Shown: positions 16,921 through 27,564 of the stretch, one piece after another
Layout: each line of letters opens with the position of its first letter
Position numbering within the stretch: position 1 is the first letter of the stretch
From: Pseudomonadota bacterium
Lineage (GTDB): Bacteria; Pseudomonadota; Gammaproteobacteria; Burkholderiales; JABEVD01
DNA length: 64,000 nucleotides
Direction of reading: 5' to 3'
Assembly (NCBI GenBank): GCA_021835845.1
Contig: JAKBJU010000007.1
Span: 3,485-67,484, forward strand
Position numbers and translations under genes: made by a program
Notes under the pieces: generated by a model
Database searches by the model: none
What the model was told of the DNA's origin: nothing
Seen by the model: only the letters and a program-made list of their open reading frames with translations

Positions 16921-19738
16921 GGGGCCGCTCCTCGCCTTCCCCGTACAAATTGGCGGTGCAACGCCCGCAGATCGAGGGATGGCGCCTGTCTGCCCCCACA
17001 TCCTCCCGGTAATGCCAGCAGCGCTCGCATTTCTGATGGGGACTCGCCTTCACGACGATGCCTTCCTCTGGTGATTCGACGAGAACCGCTTGCGATGTCA
17101 CGAGCAGGAAGCGCAGATCATTGCCGAGCGAACTCAGCAGCCGGTATTTTTCGCCACCGGCGCGAATTTCGACTTCCGCTGCAAGGGATGAGCCGATGAG
17201 TCCGCTTTGTCTCGCTTCCTCGAGATGCTTCTGGGCTTCGGAGCGGTATTCCCTGAGCCTTGCCCATTTCGCAAGCAGGGCATCCCCCTGCTCCAGCCCG
17301 GGAAACGAATGCCAGGTATGGAAGAACACGCTCTCCTCCGCGTCATTCGTGAAGAACGCCCAGGCTTCCTCGGCCGTGAAGGAAAGGATGGGGGCAAGCA
17401 GCCTCAGCAGGCTGTGGAGCACATGGTAGAGGGCGTTCTGGGCGGAGCGGCGTGCGACAGCATGCTCTCCCGAAGTGTAGAGCCTGTCCTTCAGGATGTC
17501 GAGGTAGAATCCGCCGAGGTCTTCGGAACAGAAATGGTGCAGGCGCTGCGCGACGAGATGGAATTCGTACCGATCGTAATGCGCCACCAGCTCCTTCTGC
17601 AGGGAATCCGCAAGCGCCAGCGCATACCGGTCTATCTCGAGCCATTGCTCGACGGGCATGCCATGCTTTTCGGGATCGAAATCGGCGAGATTGGCAAGCA
17701 GGAAGCGCATCGTGTTCCTGATCCTGCGGTAGCTTTCCGTGACGCGCTTCAATATTTCGTCGGAGATCGTGAGCTCCCCGGAATAGTCGGTCGATGCGAC
17801 CCACAGGCGCAGTATGTCCGCGCCCAGCGTATCCATGACCTTCTGGGGACTCACCACATTGCCTCTCGACTTGCTCATCTTGTGGCCGTGTGCGTCGACG
17901 ACGAAGCCGTGGGTGAGCAGGGCCCTGTAGGGGGCACGGGCATCGATCGCGCAGCCGGATAGAAGGGAGGACTGGAACCATCCCCTGTGCTGGTCGGAAC
18001 CCTCGAGATAGAGGTCCGCTGGATAGGCGAGGTCCGGTCTTGTCCGCAATACCGAGAAATGCGTGGTTCCCGAATCGAACCAGACATCCAGCGTGTCTCT
18101 CAGCTTCTCATAGGACGGATCGACGCCGAACTCCTTCTGGTCGAGCGAGAACCAGGCTTCCACGCCGTCATTTTCGATTCTCTTCGCGACTTTTTCGATG
18201 AGCTCCGGGGTGTCGGGATGAAGCTCGCCGGTTTCCTTGTGGACGAAAAAGGGAATCGGCACGCCCCAGTTCCTCTGCCTGGAGATGCACCAGTCCGGCC
18301 TTTTCTCTATCATGCCTTCGAGTCTTGCCTTCCCCCAGGAGGGAAAGAATTCGGTGCTTTCCACGGCGCCTGAGGCGATTTCCCTGAGGGGTTTCTCTCC
18401 CGAATCCATGCCGATGAACCACTGGGCGGTGGCGCGGAAAATGATCGGGCTCTTGTGGCGCCAGCAATGGGGATAGCTGTGCCTGATCTGCTCGACCTTC
18501 AGGAGATGCCCGCTCGCCTCTAGCGCTTCGATCACGACGGCATTGGCCTTCCAGACGGAAAGCCCGCCCACGAGCGGCACGGAATCGAAAAACTTGCCGC
18601 TGCCGTCCACGGGGTTCTCGACTTCAAGTCCGTATTCCAGTCCGACGAGATAGTCGTCCACGCCGTGCGCGGGGGCGGTATGCACGGCCCCCGTGCCTGC
18701 ATCGGCGGTCACATGTTCGCCCAGTATCACCGGCACTTGCCGATCGTAGAACGGATGCTTGAGCAGAACACGCTCCCAGTTTCTGCCAAGACAGTTCGCG
18801 ATGATGTTAATACGGTTATCGCTCAGAGGATCGATGCCATATCGTTGCAAAGCCTCATCAGTCAACTGGTCGGCGAGTACGAGATATTCCTTGCCTGTAT
18901 CGACCACGTCATAGTGAAATTGCGGATTCAGGCAAACGGCTTCGTTGGCTGGCAATGTCCAGGGCGTCGTGCTCCAGATTACAAAACAAACCGGTTTATT
19001 ATAATCCGGGTTGATATCAACTCCGAATAAGGGCCTGTGTCCCTGACGCGGCAACGTTCTGCCGGCAGCCTTGTCCCAGAAACCTTCCCGGTCTATCACC
19101 TCGAATTTCACGTCTATCGCGGGGGAGGTCTTGTCCTCGTACTCCACTTCGGCTTCCGCAAGCGCTGAGCCGCAGTCGATGCACCAGTTGACGGGCTTCT
19201 GCCCCCTGTAGATGTGGCCGTTTTCCAGGATTTTCCCGAGCGCCCTGACGATGTCGGCCTCGGTTCTGAAATTCATCGTGAGATAGGGGTTTTCCCAGTC
19301 GCCGAGAACGCCGAGCCTGATGAAGTCGTTTTTCTGCCGCGCGACCTGCACGGCCGCATATTCACGGCACAGGCGCCTGAATTCGTCGGGAGCAACTTCC
19401 TTCTTGCCGAGCTGCTTCTCGACCATCAGTTCGATGGGCAGGCCGTGGCAGTCCCATCCCGGAACATAGGGGGCGTCGAAGCCGGAAAGGGTCTTCGACT
19501 TGACGATGATGTCCTTCAGGATCTTGTTGACCGCATGCCCGATGTGAATGTCGCCGTTGGCATAGGGCGGGCCGTCGTGCAGGATGAATTTCGGCCTGTT
19601 CGCCGCGATTTCGCGGATTCTTCCATAGCGGTTCTTCTGGCGCCAGGATTCCAGCATGCCCGGCTCGCGTTTTGCGAGATCGCCCCGCATGGGAAACAGC
19701 GTATCCGGAAGGTTCAGTGTTTGCTTGTAGTCTGTCAT
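16913..19738 (-). CDS. ileS: Isoleucyl-tRNA synthetase IleS
   Basis: Charges tRNA-Ile; class I synthetase with an editing domain. Starting at ATG 19738 it has 941 residues. The HIGH motif is at 65-68, KMSKS near 619, the editing-domain block [10 protein letters not shown] is in the middle, and a C-terminal zinc finger is formed by KCERCWHY and [12 protein letters not shown] at 19750 would add four residues and overlap ribF. The chosen start leaves one base after the ribF stop. It is in the common ribF-ileS-lspA order. Confidence 0.97.
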   Translation of the reverse strand: MTDYKQTLNLPDTLFPMRGDLAKREPGMLESWRQKNRYGRIREIAANRPKFILHDGPPYANGDIHIGHAVNKILKDIIVKSKTLSGFDAPYVPGWDCHGLPIELMVEKQLGKKEVAPDEFRRLCREYAAVQVARQKNDFIRLGVLGDWENPYLTMNFRTEADIVRALGKILENGHIYRGQKPVNWCIDCGSALAEAEVEYEDKTSPAIDVKFEVIDREGFWDKAAGRTLPRQGHRPLFGVDINPDYNKPVCFVIWSTTPWTLPANEAVCLNPQFHYDVVDTGKEYLVLADQLTDEALQRYGIDPLSDNRINIIANCLGRNWERVLLKHPFYDRQVPVILGEHVTADAGTGAVHTAPAHGVDDYLVGLEYGLEVENPVDGSGKFFDSVPLVGGLSVWKANAVVIEALEASGHLLKVEQIRHSYPHCWRHKSPIIFRATAQWFIGMDSGEKPLREIASGAVESTEFFPSWGKARLEGMIEKRPDWCISRQRNWGVPIPFFVHKETGELHPDTPELIEKVAKRIENDGVEAWFSLDQKEFGVDPSYEKLRDTLDVWFDSGTTHFSVLRTRPDLAYPADLYLEGSDQHRGWFQSSLLSGCAIDARAPYRALLTHGFVVDAHGHKMSKSRGNVVSPQKVMDTLGADILRLWVASTDYSGELTISDEILKRVTESYRRIRNTMRFLLANLADFDPEKHGMPVEQWLEIDRYALALADSLQKELVAHYDRYEFHLVAQRLHHFCSEDLGGFYLDILKDRLYTSGEHAVARRSAQNALYHVLHSLLRLLAPILSFTAEEAWAFFTNDAEESVFFHTWHSFPGLEQGDALLAKWARLREYRSEAQKHLEEARQSGLIGSSLAAEVEIRAGGEKYRLLSSLGNDLRFLLVTSQAVLVESPEEGIVVKASPHQKCERCWHYREDVGADRRHPSICGRCTANLYGEGEERPHA

Positions 19739-19739
19739 G

Positions 19740-20660
19740 TCAATTTTCAAAATATCGCCTGGCGTCCTGCACGTCCCTGCCTATCCGGGCCTTCAAGGTT
19801 TCGAGATCGGGAAACTTTTCCTCGTCGCGCAATTTGAACAGAAAATCGACGCGCAGGCGAGCGCCGTAGATTTCCCCTTCGAAATCCAGCAGATGCACTT
19901 CGAGCACGGGATTGCCGCCGCGAACCACCGTGGGCCTCACCCCCAGGCTGGCCGCTCCCCTGACGGGATCCTTCCTGATGCCGTGAACTTCGACCACATG
20001 GATTCCGGAAAGCGGCGGCTTGTTGTGCTTGAGCCTGATGTTCGCCGTGGGGTAGCCCAGGGCCCTGCCGAGCTTGTCGCCGTGGACAACCCTGCCGACG
20101 ATGCTGTAATTTCGCCCCAGAAGGCGCTTCGCGAGCCCGAGATCCCCAGCTTTGACGGCCTCCCTGACGAGGGTGCTGGAAATCCGCTGACCGTCCAGCT
20201 TCACGCTGCGCATGGCCTCGACTTCAAAACCGAATTGCTTCCCCGCATCCGTCATCGAGCCGAAATTCCCGGCGCGCTTCGCTCCGTAGTGAAAATCGTC
20301 CCCTATCAGCACCCATTTCGCGCCCAGCCCGGAATGGATCTTATATTCGAATTCGGAGGAATCCATTTTCGCGAATTTCGCATCGAAGCGGCACAGGTGG
20401 ACCCGGTCGATATTCAGCGCCGCGAAAAGCGAGAGCTTCTCGCGCATGTCCGTGAGCCTTGCCGGAGCACTGGCAGGATCGAAGAATTCCCTGGGGTGGG
20501 GCTCGAAGGTCATGACGCAGGCAGGAACACCCAGGGATCTTGCCTTTTCGACGAGGCGTGCAAGAACGGCCTGATGCCCGAGATGAACGCCGTCGAAGTT
20601 GCCTACGGTGAGGGCGACCGGAACTTCGGCTTTTTCGGGGATTCCGCGGAAAACCAGCAT
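19740..20660 (-). CDS. ribF: Bifunctional riboflavin kinase/FMN adenylyltransferase RibF
   Basis: Makes FMN and then FAD from riboflavin. The N-terminal adenylyltransferase shows [14 protein letters not shown] near residue 20 and FEPHPREFF. The C-terminal kinase domain shows [11 protein letters not shown] and SLGVRPT. Starting at ATG 20660 the protein is 306 residues, normal for the family; the 22 residues possible upstream are not conserved. It is followed by ileS with a one-base gap. There is a 43-base gap to dacC upstream on the same strand. Confidence 0.96.
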   Translation of the reverse strand: MLVFRGIPEKAEVPVALTVGNFDGVHLGHQAVLARLVEKARSLGVPACVMTFEPHPREFFDPASAPARLTDMREKLSLFAALNIDRVHLCRFDAKFAKMDSSEFEYKIHSGLGAKWVLIGDDFHYGAKRAGNFGSMTDAGKQFGFEVEAMRSVKLDGQRISSTLVREAVKAGDLGLAKRLLGRNYSIVGRVVHGDKLGRALGYPTANIRLKHNKPPLSGIHVVEVHGIRKDPVRGAASLGVRPTVVRGGNPVLEVHLLDFEGEIYGARLRVDFLFKLRDEEKFPDLETLKARIGRDVQDARRYFEN

Positions 20661-20703
20661 AGTTCTTGCAAAATAATGGATTTTACTGCTTATCCCCGCA
20701 ATT

Positions 20704-21837
20704 TCAAAGCATGGCTTTGGCTGCATTCCACCAATGGGTCAGCCAGCCCGCCTTTTCCACGGGCGTCAGGGCCACCAGGGGAATCTCGACGACTTTCCGG
20801 CTGCCGTCGCTCAGTACCAGCTTGCCGACCGCCTGCCCGCGCTTCAAGGGCAGGGAAATCGACGACGGGACTTCCAGGCTGGGCTTGAGACTTGAATAGG
20901 TGCCTCTGGGCACGGTCACCCAGACGTCTTCCAGGGGGCCTACCTGAATTTGCATGGGACTCGCTTTCGGATCCTGCAGCTTGCCGACCGGCTGCCCGGC
21001 ATGGTATGCCTTGTGCGTTTCGAAGAAACGGTAGCCATAATCCAGCAGCGCTTCGGCCGACTTGGCGCTGGCTTCGCGGGAAGAGGCGCCAAGCACCACT
21101 GCAATCAGCCTGTGCCCGCCGCGCACTGCGGTCGCATCCAGGCAGTAGCCCGCATCGTCGGTGTGGCCGGTTTTCATGCCCGTCACCGTGCTGTCGCTGA
21201 AAACCAGGGGATTCCAGTTGTTCTGGGTGACATGGTTGTAGGTGAAGGTCTTTTCCCCGAAGTAATGCAGGTATCCGGGATACTTCCTGATGATCGCCTC
21301 GGTCAGGATGCCGATATCCCTCGCACTGGTCAGGTGGGATGGCATCGGCAGACCGTCGACGTTGAGAAAGTGGCTTTCGTTCATGCCGAGCTGCCCTGCG
21401 GTGACATTCATCATTTGCACGAAACTGTCCATGTTGCCCGCAATCGCCTCCGAAATGGCCACCGCGGCGTCGTTTCCGGACACCACCACCATTCCCTGGA
21501 TCGCCTGTTCCACCGTCACCGGCAACCCGGGCTGCAGGAACATGGTCGAGCCGCCCGCCTTCCAGGCAGCCACGCTGACCGGCACATTCTGGCCCAGCCC
21601 CAAAGTGCCGTTCGAAATCGCCTGGAAAGTCAGATAGGCGGTCATCAGCTTGGTGAGGCTCGCAGGCGGCACCTGTTTTTCCGCATCGTGAGCGGCGAGC
21701 ATCTGCCCGGACAGCGGGTCGATCAGCGCATAATTGCGCGCATCCACCTGGGGCGCTGCGGGAAGCGGCAGCGGATCGGCAGGGGCGTTCGATGCGGCCA
21801 GCAACAAGATGCCCAGGGGCAGGATCGGTAATTTCAT
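20704..21837 (-). CDS. dacC: D-alanyl-D-alanine carboxypeptidase (PBP5/6 family)
   Basis: Periplasmic serine peptidase that trims the terminal D-Ala of peptidoglycan stem peptides. A signal peptide (cut near APA-DP, residue 20) is followed by the S11 motifs SLTK at residues 60-63, SGN at 120-122 and KTG at 222-224. The C-terminal beta-rich domain and an amphipathic end helix (AGWLTHWWNAAKAML) are as in PBP5/6, anchoring the enzyme to the membrane. Whether it equals DacA or DacC of E. coli cannot be told. It has its own promoter-like -10 box. Confidence 0.93.
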   Translation of the reverse strand: MKLPILPLGILLLAASNAPADPLPLPAAPQVDARNYALIDPLSGQMLAAHDAEKQVPPASLTKLMTAYLTFQAISNGTLGLGQNVPVSVAAWKAGGSTMFLQPGLPVTVEQAIQGMVVVSGNDAAVAISEAIAGNMDSFVQMMNVTAGQLGMNESHFLNVDGLPMPSHLTSARDIGILTEAIIRKYPGYLHYFGEKTFTYNHVTQNNWNPLVFSDSTVTGMKTGHTDDAGYCLDATAVRGGHRLIAVVLGASSREASAKSAEALLDYGYRFFETHKAYHAGQPVGKLQDPKASPMQIQVGPLEDVWVTVPRGTYSSLKPSLEVPSSISLPLKRGQAVGKLVLSDGSRKVVEIPLVALTPVEKAGWLTHWWNAAKAML

Positions 21838-21866
21838 GGAGTTTCCTATGCGCGGTCAATCCCGCA

Positions 21867-21895
21867 ATTATACGGAAACCCAGCCAGGAATTCAG
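21867..21895 (-). promoter_or_regulatory. Candidate promoter of the dacC-like gene
   Basis: Reading the minus strand, a perfect TATAAT lies at 21867-21872 in the 54-base gap after cysN. The -35 region, about 17 bases upstream, is only a weak match (CTGAAT) and falls at the end of cysN. The sequence supports an own start for the carboxypeptidase rather than read-through from cys genes. Confidence 0.4.
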
Positions 21896-23142
21896 ATCAT
21901 CATGCCGGCCGCCACCGTGTTGTTGGTGGCTTCGTCGATCACGATGAAGCTCCCGGTGGCACGGTTCTTAGCGTAGCTGTCGATTGCCAGTGCATGCTGC
22001 ACCTTGAATCCCACCCTGGCGATGTCGTTCATGGAAAGCGCCTCCACTCCCGGCTCCTGCTCCAGCGTATTGACGTTCACCCTGCAGGCTATCCTGTCGA
22101 TAATGATCCTGGCGGTTTTCGTCGCATGCTTGATCAGGTATCTGCGCCTCACATCGAGCCGATCTTCCGAAAGCCAGCAGAGCATCGCTTCGAATTCCTT
22201 CGAAAGACCGGGACGGTTTTCCGATTTCACGATCATGTCGCCGCGCGAAATGTCGATTTCGTCTTCCAGCAGCAGGGTGACGGACTGCGGGGCGACGGCC
22301 TCGATGAGGTTGCCGTCAAAGGTCGAAATGGCCCTGACCCTGGAAGTCCTGCCGGAGGGCAGGACAGTGACCGCATCGCCTATCCTGAGGCTGCCCGACT
22401 CTATCCTTCCCATGTACCCCCTGAAGTCGTGCCATTCTTCCGTCTGGGGCCTGCATACCCATTGCACCGGAAAGCGAAAATCTTCCATATTGATGTCGTG
22501 GTTGATCTCGATGTTTTCGAGCACTTCCAGCAAGGTTTCCCCGCCGTACCAGGGCATGCTGCTTCCCCGCTCGACGACATTGTCCCCGGCCAGCGCCGAG
22601 ATCGGAATGGGAATGATGTTCCTGAGATTGAGGCCGGATGCGAATTCCTCGAATTCTCTGACGATGGACTCGAACACCTCTTTCGAATAGCCGACGAGAT
22701 CCATCTTGTTGACTGCGACGACAAGGTGCGGAATGCCGACGAGGCTCGCCAGGTAGGCATGGCGCTTCGTCTGGGTGAGCACGCCGCGTCTCGCATCGAT
22801 CAGGATGATCGCGAGATTCGCGGTGGAAGCGCCAGTCACCATGTTTCTCGTGTATTGCTCGTGCCCCGGCGTGTCGGCAATGATGAATTTGCGCTTCGGG
22901 GTGGCGAAATAGCGGTAGGCGACGTCGATCGTGATGCCCTGCTCGCGCTCTGCCTGGAGCCCGTCGGTAAGCAGCGAAAGATCGACCCCTTCGAGGCCGC
23001 GCCTTTTCGTGGTTTTTTCGATGGCGCAAAGCTGGTCCTCGAAGATCGATTTCGAATCGTGCAGCAGCCTGCCGATCAGGGTGCTCTTGCCGTCGTCGAC
23101 GCTTCCCGCAGTGATGAAGCGCAACAGTTCGATATTTTTCAT
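21892..23142 (-). CDS. cysN: Sulfate adenylyltransferase subunit 1 CysN
   Basis: GTPase subunit of ATP sulfurylase, which activates sulfate to APS. The 416 residues hold the G1 loop GSVDDGKST near residue 13, DTPGHEQY near 91 and VNKMD for guanine binding, followed by EF-Tu-like beta-barrel domains. It lacks the APS kinase extension of CysNC fusions. Because CysH here is of the APS reductase type, no kinase is needed. It shares one base with the end of cysD and is the last gene of the cysIHDN run. Confidence 0.97.
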   Translation of the reverse strand: MKNIELLRFITAGSVDDGKSTLIGRLLHDSKSIFEDQLCAIEKTTKRRGLEGVDLSLLTDGLQAEREQGITIDVAYRYFATPKRKFIIADTPGHEQYTRNMVTGASTANLAIILIDARRGVLTQTKRHAYLASLVGIPHLVVAVNKMDLVGYSKEVFESIVREFEEFASGLNLRNIIPIPISALAGDNVVERGSSMPWYGGETLLEVLENIEINHDINMEDFRFPVQWVCRPQTEEWHDFRGYMGRIESGSLRIGDAVTVLPSGRTSRVRAISTFDGNLIEAVAPQSVTLLLEDEIDISRGDMIVKSENRPGLSKEFEAMLCWLSEDRLDVRRRYLIKHATKTARIIIDRIACRVNVNTLEQEPGVEALSMNDIARVGFKVQHALAIDSYAKNRATGSFIVIDEATNNTVAAGMMI

Positions 23143-24062
23143 CAGAAATATCCTTCCTTTTTCCTGAGCTCCATGGAAGCTTCCGAAGTCTGGTCGTCCA
23201 TCCTGGTCGCTCCCCTTTCCGTGATCCGGGTCGTCGCCGTCTCGATGATGATGTCTTCCAGGGTGGATGCGTCCGATTCGACCGGGCAGGTGCAGGTCAT
23301 GTCGCCCACGGTCCTGAAACGCACCGACAGTTCTTCGACCCGTTCGTTTTCCTGAGGCCTCACCAGATGCGAGACGGGAAGCAGGCTGCCCCCCCTCCTG
23401 ATCACCTGGCGCCGATGTGCGAAATAGATGCTGGGGATTTCAAGCCTTTCCCTGGCGATATACTGCCAGACGTCCATTTCGGTCCAGTTGCTGATGGGAA
23501 ACACGCGGATGTTTTCTCCCGGATGAACCCTGGCGTTGTAAAGATCCCACAATTCCGGCCTCTGGTTTTTCGGATCCCACTGACCGAATTCGTCCCGGAA
23601 TGAAAATATCCGCTCCTTGGCTCGCGCCTTTTCCTCGTCGCGTCTTGCTCCGCCTATGCAGGCGTCGAATCTGAATTCCGCTATCGCATCGAGCAACGTG
23701 ACCGACTGGAAGGCATTTCTGCTCTGGCCGGGATGCTTCAGGATGACGCGATTCTGCCTTATCGAGTCTTCCATCGATCGCACGATCAGCCTTTCCCCGA
23801 GATCGAGAGCGCGCCGGTCCCTGAAGTCGATCACCTCGGGAAAATTGTGCTCGGTGTCGATGTGCAGAAGCGGAAAGGGAAATTTCGCGGGCCTGAACGC
23901 CTTTTCCGCAAGACGCAGCAATACGATGGAATCCTTGCCTCCCGAGAAAAGCAGGGCCGGGTTGCCGCATTCGGCCGCGACCTCCCTCATGATGTGGATG
24001 GCTTCGCTCTCCAGCACGTCGAGATGAGTGAGTTTGCGGGAAATGATATTCAAATTGCCCAT
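23142..24062 (-). CDS. cysD: Sulfate adenylyltransferase subunit 2 CysD
   Basis: Catalytic subunit of ATP sulfurylase; a PP-loop ATP pyrophosphatase partner of CysN. It begins MGNLNIISRKLTHLD with ATG at 24062, has LLFSGGKDSIV near residue 40, HIDTEHNFPEV, and CIGGARRDEEKARAKER. The C-terminus carries CTCPVESDA, typical of CysD. Length is 306 residues. The longer frame upstream overlaps cysH antisense and was discarded. Located between cysH and cysN. Confidence 0.97.
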   Translation of the reverse strand: MGNLNIISRKLTHLDVLESEAIHIMREVAAECGNPALLFSGGKDSIVLLRLAEKAFRPAKFPFPLLHIDTEHNFPEVIDFRDRRALDLGERLIVRSMEDSIRQNRVILKHPGQSRNAFQSVTLLDAIAEFRFDACIGGARRDEEKARAKERIFSFRDEFGQWDPKNQRPELWDLYNARVHPGENIRVFPISNWTEMDVWQYIARERLEIPSIYFAHRRQVIRRGGSLLPVSHLVRPQENERVEELSVRFRTVGDMTCTCPVESDASTLEDIIIETATTRITERGATRMDDQTSEASMELRKKEGYF

Positions 24063-24063
24063 G

Positions 24064-24738
24064 TCATGCCTTTTTCCTGTGAAGTCCGCATTCCCTGCCG
24101 GCGGCCTCTTCCCACCACCAGCGCCCTGCCCGCACGTCTTCGCCGCGAGTGATCGCACGGGTGCAGGGAGCGCAGCCTATGCTGGGATAGCCCCTGTCGT
24201 GCAGGTCGTTGTAGGGAACATTCTGCATGCGGATGTAATTCCACACTTCCGCCTCCGACCATTCCAGCAGCGGGTTGAATTTGTAAAGCCGGTTTTCTTC
24301 GTCATAGACGGCATCCAGCAGGTCGCTGCGCGTCGGGGACTGCTGCCGCCTCATGCCGGTGATCCATGCCCCTTTTCCCTCCAGCGCCCGCGAGAGCGGC
24401 TCGACCTTCCTGATCTGGCAGCAGAACTTCCTCAGCTCGACCGACTCGTAGAAGGCGTTCGGGCCGTTCCTTTCGGCATAATCCTCTACCGAGCCCGCTT
24501 TCGGGAAGTAAACCTCGATTTCCAGTCCGTAGCGCTGCCTGGTTTTTTGCATCAGCTGATAGGTTTCCTCCGGAAGTCGCCCGGTATCGAGCGTGAATAT
24601 CGAAACCGGGATGCCGTGCCTCGCTATCATGTCGATCAGCACCATGTCTTCCACGCCAAAGCTGCTCGCAAGGCATGCGGGGGCATGATCGGCCGCAATG
24701 TTTTCCAGGGCATTGCGCAATGCTTCTATCTTTTCCAT
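24064..24738 (-). CDS. cysH: Adenylyl-sulfate (APS) reductase CysH
   Basis: Reduces activated sulfate to sulfite. The 224-residue protein has the PP-loop-like SSFGVEDMVL and DTGRLPEETY. The two cysteine pairs KFCCQIRK and GCAPCTRAI bind a [4Fe-4S] cluster, so it belongs to the APS-using group rather than the PAPS-using group of E. coli. The redox-active C-terminal cysteine is in GRECGLH. It fits the absence of an APS kinase in this cluster. One base separates it from cysD. Confidence 0.96.
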   Translation of the reverse strand: MEKIEALRNALENIAADHAPACLASSFGVEDMVLIDMIARHGIPVSIFTLDTGRLPEETYQLMQKTRQRYGLEIEVYFPKAGSVEDYAERNGPNAFYESVELRKFCCQIRKVEPLSRALEGKGAWITGMRRQQSPTRSDLLDAVYDEENRLYKFNPLLEWSEAEVWNYIRMQNVPYNDLHDRGYPSIGCAPCTRAITRGEDVRAGRWWWEEAAGRECGLHRKKA

Positions 24739-24739
24739 G

Positions 24740-26752
24740 TCAGGCTGCCCTCGGCAAGGCTTCGCTCAGATCGAGCTGGCCGTCGTGCTGCAGGCAATAT
24801 TCGGCAGCCTCCCGGGTCCAGGCATCGAGCAATTTGAAGAGGCCGGAGAGCGAATCCGTTTCCGAGTCCTGAAGACGCCTGACGATGTCCTCGAAAAGCT
24901 CGCTCAATTTCCCAGGAACCAGGGATTTCATCTGTTCGGAAATCTCCGCAAGCGCATCCCCGGCATTGCCGCCATGAAGATGCACCAGCCCCTGCCCGAT
25001 CAGGGTCAGGATGGACTCGGCGCACTTCGCCGCCTCCCCGTATTTGCGCTGCATGAAGAGCGCATCGCGATAGCGCCGCTCATGAGCCGCCTCGAAGAAG
25101 CTCGACCCGATCCTGACCTGGGATGCGCCTGCGCATTCTCCGCCGCCCAACTGGAGCACCTTGAATTCCCTGGATTCCCCATGATCGTGCAGGACAGCGA
25201 GGATTTCATCGGATTTCACTTCGACGAGGTCCGAGAGCAGTTCGTTGATAACGTGTTGTCCGCTGTTTCTCACCCAGTCGAAGAAGGATCCGTTGCCGCC
25301 ATGGGCGCCTTTCAGGCGAGAGATCGCCTCCTCTATTCTGGCCGAGGGAATGGAAGGCCCCTTGATCGCAAGCGCACCTTCCCCCATGCCGTTTCCGCCC
25401 AGGTAGAGCTGGTAATGGGGAACCAGCTTGCCGTGGATGCGCCGCCCTTCCCCGTAGAGACCGATGTCTCCGGTCTCGGGCTGGGCGCATCCGTTATGGC
25501 AACCCGACACCCTGATGCGCAGATCGCTTTTCCCGCCGTCGAGCTTTGGCGCCAGGACCATGCTGGAGGAAATGCCCAGCCTGCAGGTAGTGGTGCCAGG
25601 GCAGGCGGTCACATTGTCCCCTGCCGCAGGCTCCTTGAGGCCGAGTTCCGAGAATTCCGCGCGCAATGCAGGGATCTTTTCCTTCGGCACGTTCAGGATC
25701 ACGAGGTTCTGGTCCTGGGTGGTGCGCAATGCTTCGAGGCCGTGCCGCCGGGCGATTCGCGCAATTCCCCGCAACTGGCCGGAGGCGAGATTCCCTATGG
25801 GAAGCCGGACCGGGAAAACGAACAGCCCCTCCTGCCTCTGGCGGAAAATGCTCCTCGGCGCGCCCTGGCCGCAGGGCTCCGCAGCATCCCCCTTCTTCCA
25901 GCTTCCCTCAGGGTAGGAGTGCTGTGCCAGCGCGCTGCGGGTTACCGCCAGTTCCTCGCGATATCGTTCGATGAAGCCTTCCGTTCCAAAGCGGTCGACC
26001 AGGAATTTGATCCTGGATTTGGCGCGCTTGGTTCTGTCGGAATAGCGGTTATGGAGCGAAATCAGGGCCTCCATCACGATGAGCAGTTCCTTCTCCTCGA
26101 TGAAGGGTTCGACGACTATGGCCTCGTGAGGTTTATGTCCCAGTCCTCCCCCTGCGTAAACCCTGAACCCGAAACGACCTTCATCGCTCACTGCGACGAT
26201 GCCGACATCGTGGATCATGGCCTGTGCGCAGTCGGCTTCGCAACCCGAGAGGCTGATCTTGAACTTCCGTGGCATCTGCTGGCTAAGCGGATTCCTCAGA
26301 AAATGCAGCACCGCCCCTTCGAGATGGACGGATACGTCGACATGCTCTCTGGAGCACACGCCCGCCATGGGGCAGGCGGTGATGTTGCGCACAGTATTGC
26401 CGCAGGCCTCCCTGGTGGTGAGGTTCGCCTTCTCCAGGATGCGCATGGCCGAAGGAGTCTCGGCAAGCGGCACGGAATGGATCTGGATGTCCTGGCGTGT
26501 CGTGACGTGCACCGTATCGTTTTGCGAGTGGATATCCAGCACATCGGCTATCGCCTCGAGCTGCGCCGGATTGATCGAGCCCCCGGGAATCTTCACGCGC
26601 AGCATGTTGACTCCATCCTGGCGCTGCCCATAGACCCCCTGCTGCAACCGGATCGCGGTGAACCGCTCGGCGTCGATCTGCAGGTTGAAATAGCCTGCCA
26701 GCGCCGACTCGAAACGATCGATCTCTTCGGAATTCGTCAATACCTCGTTCAT
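24740..26752 (-). CDS. cysI: Sulfite/nitrite-reductase-type hemoprotein with C-terminal extension
   Basis: Likely reduces sulfite to sulfide for cysteine synthesis at a siroheme-[4Fe-4S] site. At 670 residues it is longer than E. coli CysI. Two homologous halves are present. The second half has the classic CX5C (ACPGTTTC, near 381) and CX3C (SGCHNGC, near 415). The first half also keeps four cysteines in the same spacing (ACPMAGVC near 124, SGCEADC near 168), which most assimilatory enzymes have lost. Residues from about 510 form an extra helical domain starting near LQLGGGECAGA. No flavoprotein CysJ is nearby, so the electron donor is unknown. Confidence 0.9.
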   Translation of the reverse strand: MNEVLTNSEEIDRFESALAGYFNLQIDAERFTAIRLQQGVYGQRQDGVNMLRVKIPGGSINPAQLEAIADVLDIHSQNDTVHVTTRQDIQIHSVPLAETPSAMRILEKANLTTREACGNTVRNITACPMAGVCSREHVDVSVHLEGAVLHFLRNPLSQQMPRKFKISLSGCEADCAQAMIHDVGIVAVSDEGRFGFRVYAGGGLGHKPHEAIVVEPFIEEKELLIVMEALISLHNRYSDRTKRAKSRIKFLVDRFGTEGFIERYREELAVTRSALAQHSYPEGSWKKGDAAEPCGQGAPRSIFRQRQEGLFVFPVRLPIGNLASGQLRGIARIARRHGLEALRTTQDQNLVILNVPKEKIPALRAEFSELGLKEPAAGDNVTACPGTTTCRLGISSSMVLAPKLDGGKSDLRIRVSGCHNGCAQPETGDIGLYGEGRRIHGKLVPHYQLYLGGNGMGEGALAIKGPSIPSARIEEAISRLKGAHGGNGSFFDWVRNSGQHVINELLSDLVEVKSDEILAVLHDHGESREFKVLQLGGGECAGASQVRIGSSFFEAAHERRYRDALFMQRKYGEAAKCAESILTLIGQGLVHLHGGNAGDALAEISEQMKSLVPGKLSELFEDIVRRLQDSETDSLSGLFKLLDAWTREAAEYCLQHDGQLDLSEALPRAA

Positions 26753-26765
26753 GATTCTTCCTTTT

Positions 26766-27521
26766 TCAAAATACCAATTTACCGCCGATCAACATCAGCA
26801 TGCTGGCCAATGCCCCTCTCAGCATGCTTTCTGGAATCTTCGAACCGATATGGCTGCCGATATAGATTCCCGGCAATGATCCCAGCAGCAGGCTGCCCAG
26901 CAGATGAAAATCGACCTCCCCCAGCGCGGCATACCCCAGCCCCGCAATGGCCGTCAGGGGAACGGCGTGCGCGATGTCCGTTCCGACCACACCGCTTGCG
27001 GACAGGCGCGGATACAGGTAGAACAGGGCGACGGTGCCGAGCGCGCCAGCCCCGACTGACGAGAAAGTTACGAGAAAACCCAGAACCACGCCAAGTATCA
27101 CTGTCGCAATGCCGGTCCTGTTTTCCGCAACCCTGACGATTTTTCCTATCCCCACCCTGAAAACGAGCGCGACGGAAGTGAGGATGAGCGCAATCCCGAG
27201 GGTGGTCGATACCACGGATGCCAGGGCATGCCTGTCCACGGAAAGATTCTTCAGCACGAATATGCTCAGAATGGCGGCAGGAATGCTGCCGGTTGCAAGT
27301 AATCGCGCGATCTTCCAGTCGACATGGCCGCTCGTGCCATGCACCCATGCGCCTCCCGCCTTGGTGATTGCGGCATAGAGGAGATCGGTTCCCACCGCGA
27401 TTGCCGGGGGGATGCCGAATACGATCACGAGCAGCGGGGTCATCAATGATCCTCCGCCAACTCCCGTCATGCCCACGATGGAGCCTATGAGCAGCCCGGA
27501 CAGGGCATATCCGAAATCCAT
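26766..27521 (-). CDS. TSUP-family permease (TauE/SafE)
   Basis: A 251-residue polytopic membrane protein with about eight helices in two repeats. Each repeat has the family glycine motif: GMTGVGGGSLMTP near residue 17 and TFSSVGAGALGTV near 152. Members move sulfite, sulfonates or other organosulfur anions. Its position 13 bases before cysI and opposite the CysB-type regulator gene suggests sulfate or sulfite movement coupled to assimilation. Direction and substrate are inferred from context only. Confidence 0.9.
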   Translation of the reverse strand: MDFGYALSGLLIGSIVGMTGVGGGSLMTPLLVIVFGIPPAIAVGTDLLYAAITKAGGAWVHGTSGHVDWKIARLLATGSIPAAILSIFVLKNLSVDRHALASVVSTTLGIALILTSVALVFRVGIGKIVRVAENRTGIATVILGVVLGFLVTFSSVGAGALGTVALFYLYPRLSASGVVGTDIAHAVPLTAIAGLGYAALGEVDFHLLGSLLLGSLPGIYIGSHIGSKIPESMLRGALASMLMLIGGKLVF

Positions 27522-27564
27522 TCGCTTCCTTCTGAAATACCGAGTGGACCCATGATAGCAAGCA

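Noticed and set aside
24698..27136. Very long plus-strand open frame (812 codons) opposite cysI
   Set aside because: It is antisense to a clearly conserved protein, has no family motifs, and long antisense frames are common in GC-rich DNA.
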